From: Ditylenchus dipsaci
Lineage: Eukaryota > Nematoda > Chromadorea > Rhabditida > Anguinidae
DNA: 64,000 nucleotides
Reading direction: 5' to 3'
Assembly (NCBI GenBank): GCA_004194705.1
Contig: SADC01000448.1
Location: 146,715-210,714 of the forward strand
In this document: positions 58,101 through 64,000 of the stretch, piece after piece
How positions within the stretch are numbered: the stretch's first letter is position 1
Layout: each line of letters begins with the position of its first letter
Position numbers and translations under genes: made by a program
The notes under the pieces: model-generated
Database searches by the model: none
Told to the model about the DNA's origin: nothing
The model's input: only the letters and a program-made list of their open reading frames with translations

Positions 58101-59418
58101 ACTTTCTTGCACCAGAGCCAGAGCCACTCTGCTCCCGCTCTGGATCCGGCTCCGCCTCGGGGCCTCCGAGCCGGAGCCAGATCCGGAGCGGAAATTTTGC
58201 TCCCGTAGCTGGGAGCCAGATCCGGAGCGAAAAAAATTTGCTCGACGGAGCTGGGAGCCAGATCCGAGCCGGAAATTTGAAATGCCAGCACTGGTGGGAA
58301 GGGAGTAATGGGATAATACGGATATCTATAAAAGCTGAATTTTGAAAACCTTCGCAAGTTGATTTTGCGAGTAAATCCTTCGCCAGTTGAACCTCGCCCC
58401 GAAAAAATCTGTTTAATAAAAAAGATATATCTCTAGAGTGTCGATGGAGTTTTGAGACCTGTCTGCTTTAGGGACGCCGACTTGTCACTATTATATTTTT
58501 TTTCATTTTTTTAAGTTGATTCAATAGGTTGTCGACTCGACGCGTCGAATATCGACTTTTCACGTTCGAAAAGTCGATAATTTTCGACTTTCGACGTTTG
58601 ACTCGACTCGACGCGTCGAAGTTCCAATTTTTTTTAATTGTCTTTTTTTAAATTTTTTCAAAGTAGTAAACACCATCATGAGCCCTACGATTCTAGTTTC
58701 TAGGACGTGTCATTTATTGCACCATCTCTGAAAAAAGTAGAATAAAAAAGAAAAGTATGAACCAAATTATTTTTTATTTGCTATATACTTTTACTCTTTT
58801 CTTCTACTTTTTGTAGAGGATGATGCAATAAATGACACGTCATGAGAAACTAGAAAGTTATGGCTACTATGATTGTGTTATTACCTTTAAAAAAGTTAAG
58901 AAAATTTGATAGAAAAAAAGATCATGAGTTATATTGAAAATTAAAGTTATATGAAATTTGAATCATGAGTTATATGGAATCGTGATTGAAATTGTCGTGA
59001 TTCATAGTGATTCAAATTAATTCGGTGATTCACGAATCATTGTGTTTGTACTACTTCCCCATTCTGGTCTGATATATTGTTACGGTCAGATTTATTTACT
59101 TATTATACCTAAGCTCTTTGCCTTTTTTCTAATTGCGACTAACCTCGCCCAATTATTTTATGCCAACTGCAGCAATATTTTATACCCAAGCTACCATATG
59201 CACCCTGTGAGTCACCTTAAAGCACCCAAAATATGCTAAACCACTTTAAACATCATCAACAGCCCTGTATCCCCCAAACCAGCCCAAACCACCCAAAACC
59301 ACCCAAAACCACCCAAAACCACCCAAACCACCCCAAACCACTCCAACCACCCTAAAGCACCCTCACCACCCCAACTACCCAAAATCACCCCAAACCGCCT
59401 CAATTCTACCAAACCACC
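55194..59418. repeat. 4.23-kb tandem unit, copy 2
   Basis: Head-to-tail copy of 50965-55193. Differences are overwhelmingly one-base indels, spread evenly over exon and spacer, with few substitutions. Confidence 0.95.
56307..57663 (+). pseudogene. S28 3' exon block, copy 2 (frameshifted)
   Basis: Same five exons as 52078-53449, but several have one-base losses. The Asp exon, for example, lost one T and one G, which breaks both the NGSEDPW frame and its splice donor. Either a dead duplicate or an unpolished assembly copy. Confidence 0.75.
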
Positions 59419-62400
59419 AAATCCTGCGCTGATTGTTTTTCAGAAAGCCAGGAGTGTGAGGATCATTTTACACCAAACTTCTAAATCAAAAAAGTTAACC
59501 AAAAATATCTGCAGCTCAGTGTTAGTCGGACCTTCGACCCCTAGGGCGATGCGATATGAAAAGGTTTCCTCCGCTTTTAAAACTTTCTATTAGTAAGTCT
59601 TATCTGAGGACTCCTCTGAGGACGTTGATTCAAGTGTGTGATCTTGTGATCTTATTAAAGGGGGCGGCTATCAGAGAATTACGGCATCGTATTCCGAAGC
59701 AATGTTTGTAAATTCAGAATTATGGCACCGGTACCAGCTCACGGCACTGACTTTAACAATTTTGTCAGAGGGCAAAAGTAATATAATATCCAAAAGGACC
59801 TGGCAACCTCTAAAATCAAAAGATGAAGATGTCGAACATGGTTTTGAATACAGTCGAACTCCGATATGGGACAGCTATTTGGTGGCGCCGTATATCGGGT
59901 TGGCGTTAACCACCCCTGGGGACGCTATTGGTGGCGTTCTATATCGGGAATGGCGTTATAATCGGGGTTCATTTGGCTAAAGTTTAGTCAAAGCGACTTA
60001 AATTGTCCATTTGTCGGATGTCGTATATCGGAGTTTGACTGTATTTGTGTCTACCGCATATAGAAACTCTGGTATAATGCTTTTATTATACATCCAGAGT
60101 GTCACTTTTCGAGGGATTTTATTCTAAGGTGGGAGCCGATTCGGACAGCAGAAAAAAAAAAGTGGCGGAAAAACGGCGAAATTTTATATAGAGGTTTATG
60201 TGTGTTTTCTTGTAAACTCAAATTCATTCGTGTCCGGCCATGGTCACATTGCTTGGAAGTTTAATTTTTGGAAATTCTATTTTTCTTATTTTTGATTGCA
60301 CTTTTTCAAGATAAAATTTATTCTACATTGTGTTTTTCAATAAAAAAAAACTTGATTTCCGAATTCTAATTTTCCCGCTAACAAGTTGAAAAATAACGCC
60401 CCATGCCCAATAAGCGCCCCTTCTCTAATAAGCGCCCCCTCTGGACAAAGGTTGAAAAATAAGCCCCCCGGCGCTCATTAAGAGAGATACGGTATGATTA
60501 ATTAACAAAATAAAAGTTATTCCTACCTTTTTAGCTGATTTCCGCAGCTATGAAATGGCAATCCTGCTTGCAAATGGGGATCTCCGAGTCTACCGATATT
60601 GGCTTACAGCATCGTTTAACTCAGCTCTTCCACAAAGTGATAGTAGTACCAAAATTTTAAAACTTTCATTGTTAATTGTAGTTACACACTGATCTATGCA
60701 GTCTTGCATATGGAAAAACGAGTTCACCAGAGATGTTTTGGATGCAGACAAAGGCGTCACGAACGCTGTTATGGTGGACAGACAACTTCACAGTAAGAAA
60801 ACTGTGCTAACAAGAAAAAACACGCGTTTTTATTGCAGGGCACAATGTTGTGTTCGTTAATGGCTCAGAAGATCCTTGGGTGAGTTTTTTTGTGAGAATT
60901 TTATTTTAAAACCTATTTTCTGTAATTTGAACGCACACCTGTTGTCTCAGAATTTGGACCCAAATTTTTTCGCTATCGTTGTAGAGGAAGTCATTCTGAG
61001 CAAGTTTAAGAAAGCGGTACGTGACAATTTATCGCAACGCCGATTTATCCACAACGACAATTTATCACAACTCGGTTAAATGAGACAATTTATCTCAACA
61101 GACAAAAAGAGACAATTTTATTCAATCCTTACCATCTGAAGTGATGATTATAGGAAAACCTTTATTTTTCTCCCAAAACTAAAATCAAACAATGAGCTTT
61201 ATTTTTTTCTAACGAACATAGCACAAACGTGGATAGCCTGTGAAAATAATTTTAGTGAAACCCATCAGAAAATAGTGGAAAGTTTTTATAGACGAAATCT
61301 TTTTTTCAACCCGTCCAATGAGTTTTTTATTATGTTGCCAAACTATTTCTCAAACCAGCCCCTTCCCTAAACACATTTTTGGTTAAAATTTTTTTAAGAG
61401 TCTTGCGTGGTCCCCCAAGCGAAAAATAAGTGGGTGGCACAGTGTGAGCTTAAGTGGGTGGGCCTAAGAGTTGAACGGATGGGTGGCCTACGGATTTTCA
61501 GAGTTTAAACCGCAAAACAGTGTAGATAAATGGCTTAGGGTCTATAATTTTTAGACCCTCCCCCCTCAAGTGAGGTCTGTAATAACGAGGGTCTATAATG
61601 GAGAGAATCGGTACTTAAAATTTTGAATCACGAAAAATGGAATGACAAAGGAAACAATTTTTAAAATTATGGTTTGTTTTAGCACCCTCCTTCCGTCGTA
61701 CAACCCTGTAGGAGCAACAACACTGTTATTTCATTGATGCAACCAGCCATTGCTATGTAGTTATAATTGAAGAATTTAAAAAAAACAATATTTTTTATAA
61801 ATTAAAGTATATGTATCCACCAATGCGCTCAGACCCTAAAAGAATAACAGAGGACTCATGCGCAAATAAATCAGCTGTGCAGAAAAATGCTTATCAATAA
61901 ACCATTGTTATTTGAAATAAAGAATCAGAGTTTTTTTTACGAAAACAAGTGTAATTAACAAGTGAAAAAAGACAAGGACCGAAAAAAACCAAAAGCACAG
62001 CATTTCTATAAATTAAAAAAAACGTATACCGTATTTTCTCATATTACGCACCCGGTTCATTATTTTCAACCCTTCAAAAATGTTGAATTGTAAATCAAAA
62101 TGGCCCTAACTCTGAAATCCTAGTTAAGAAATCGAGGGTGAGTTCATTATTGGAGAGAGGTTCCTTAATAGAGAAAATACGGTATGTACTAAAAATAGCC
62201 CCCCCCAATGATGCTATATTAAATCATACAATCCTAGAACGTTCTATTACAGAGGGTATTCGTTATCACTGTGTTCCTGTTACTGTACTTGTTGTCATAT
62301 TTTTATTTATATGGCTATTCTATCAGTTATTTTTCTTGACACTTTCTTGCACCAGAGCCAGGGAGCCACTTCTGCTCCCGCTCTTGGATCCGGCTCCGCT

Positions 62401-63645
62401 CCGGCTCGAGCCGGAGCCAGATCCGGAGCGGAAAATTTTGCCTCCCGTAGCTGGGAGCCGTCTACGGAGCGAAAATTTGCTCCGACGGAGCTGGGAGCCA
62501 ATCCGAGCCGAAATTTTGAAATGCCAGCACTGGTGGGAAGGATAATGGGATAAGTACGCGATATCTATAAAAAGCTGAATTTGAAAACCTTCGCAAGTTG
62601 ATTTTTCGCGAGTAAAATCCTTCGCCAGTTGAACCCTCCCGAAAAAATCGCGGGGGATGTTTAATAAAAGATATATCTCTAGAGTGTGCGAATTGAGTTT
62701 TTGGAGACCTTTCTGCTTTAGGGGGACGCGAACTTGTCACTATATATTTTTTTCCATTTTTTTAAGTTGATCAATAGGGTTGTCGCTCGGACGCGTCGAA
62801 TACGACTTTTCACGGCGAAAGTCGATAATTTTCGACTTTCGACGTTTGACTCGACTCGACGCGTCGAAAGTTCCAATTTTTTTTTAATTTCTTAATTTTT
62901 TTCAAGTTAGTAACACCATCTGTAGCCCTACGATTCTAGTTTCTTAGTACGTGTCATTTATTGCACCATCTTCTGAAAAAAAGTAGAATAAAAGAAAAGA
63001 TGAACCAAATTATTTTTTTATTTTGCTATATACTTTTACTCTTTTTCTTCTACTTTTTGTAGAGATATGCATAAATGAACGTCATGAGAAACTGATAGTA
63101 GGGCTACATGATTGTGTTATTACCTTAAAAAGTTAAGAAAATTGATAGAAAAAAGATCATGAGTTATATGAAATTTAAGTTATATGAAATTTGAATCATG
63201 AGTTATATGAATCGTGATTGAATTGTCGTGTTCAAAGTGATTCAAATTAATTCGTGATTCACGAATCATTGGTTTGTACTACTCCCCATTCTGGTCTTGA
63301 TTGATTGTTCTGGTCAAGATTTTATTTACTTTATTTACCTAAGCTCTTTGCCTTTTTTCTATTGCGACTTACCTCGCCCAATTATTTTATGCCAACTGCG
63401 AGCAATATTTTTAGTACCCCAAGCTACCATATGCACCTGAGTCACCTTTAAAGCACCCAAAATATGCTAAACCACTTTCAAACATCATCAACAGCCCTGT
63501 ATACCCCAAACAGCCCAACCACCCAAACCACCCAAAACCACCCAAACCACCCAAAACCACCCCAACCACTCCAAACCAGCCTAAGCACCCTCAGCCACCC
63601 CAACTACCCTAAATCACCCAAACGCCTCAATCCTACCAAACCACC
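59419..63645. repeat. 4.23-kb tandem unit, copy 3
   Basis: Third copy, with the most indels. Similarity ends inside the CCACC array at 63645. The junctions with the previous unit carry only a few shared bases (ACC/AAA). Confidence 0.95.
60535..61900 (+). pseudogene. S28 3' exon block, copy 3 (frameshifted)
   Basis: Third copy of the same exons with a different set of one-base changes, for example one A lost at the start of the Asp exon and extra bases in the last exon. No new start codon or 5' exons lie in front of it, so it is not an independent gene. Confidence 0.75.
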
Positions 63646-64000
63646 CTGAACCACCATGAATCACCATTAACCACAGAAAACTATGTGAAATATTCTAATC
63701 ACCGAAGTAACTTGAAAACTACCCAAATCACCCCACCAGCCAAACCACTTCAAAAAAACTCTGAATAATCGCAGTTGGCTCAAACCTCCTCTAACACCCA
63801 AACTTTCGAAAATATTCTCAACCACCCCAATACCCTTTTTTGTGCGTAATGTATTTATTGACGATTTATCTGGCTTTGGGGCGATATTACTCATTATATG
63901 TGTGTAAAGACCATATTACTGACCGTTTTAACCAAAATTCATCTTCGCCCCAACTGTGGCTAAGCCATGTTAGCCAAGACAAGTAAAGTGAACAAAAGTC
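63646..64000. other. Unique sequence after the tandem units
   Basis: A fading CCACC-rich tract gives way to unremarkable sequence. No gene seen. Confidence 0.4.

Noticed and set aside
55194..63645. Two further S28 genes after the first
   Set aside because: Copies 2 and 3 lack all 5' exons and carry frameshifts; they are repeats of the last five exons.
1..64000. Bacterial or viral accessory island
   Set aside because: Every recognised gene is an intron-containing animal gene, and no prokaryotic or viral proteins were seen.

Overview
The window looks like nuclear DNA of a nematode. It is AT-rich, its genes are split by short GT-AG introns (many 40-60 nt), and one gene is a transthyretin-like (TTL) secreted protein, a family characteristic of nematodes. 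It also holds a divergent innexin, an F-box gene and a protein with two peptidase family S28 domains. I cannot name the species. Several exons need a single missing base to stay in frame, usually in or near a short homopolymer, so the assembly may contain long-read deletion errors.

Genes by region: innexin-like gap-junction protein (+, 9441-13683); F-box gene (+, about 15512-18514); UPF0598/C8orf82-family gene (+, about 19311-20025); transthyretin-like secreted protein (-, 26653-27725, six clean exons); an unrecognised single-pass membrane protein (-, about 33086-34262, with a TATA box); and a long double-domain S28 serine carboxypeptidase-like gene (+, 43728-53449). The first S28 domain appears to have lost its catalytic Ser and His. 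The second keeps the Ser, Asp and His motifs but has an in-frame stop. These genes do not form an operon or a shared pathway that I can see.

The last quarter (50965-63645) is three head-to-tail copies of a 4.23-kb unit. The unit carries the last five exons of the S28 gene, its 3' end and intergenic DNA. The copies differ mostly by one-base insertions and deletions, spread equally over exons and spacer.

Most of the rest is non-coding DNA packed with short inverted-repeat elements: (a) hAT-like elements with 8-bp target duplications; (b) pogo/Tigger-like ends starting CAGTCRAAC next to TA; (c) a family with ends TA-CCGTATTTYCTCTAATA; (d) TTAA-flanked piggyBac-like elements; (e) foldback elements sharing one palindromic core. 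The most striking pattern is that members of one family keep the same outer ends while the sub-terminal region is filled with a short repeated 'word' particular to that copy (for example AATAAGCGCCCC, ATAAGGCGGCC, AATAGAAGACCCC, GGGACGGGACACC, GCGATGTTGCGATG). I know of no standard name for this and report it as the main thing to follow up. There is also a dense array of a 21-bp near-palindrome (about 36828-37880), a 157-bp satellite (35160-36410), and an inverted repeat whose arms each carry a tRNA-like pol III promoter (20308-21148).
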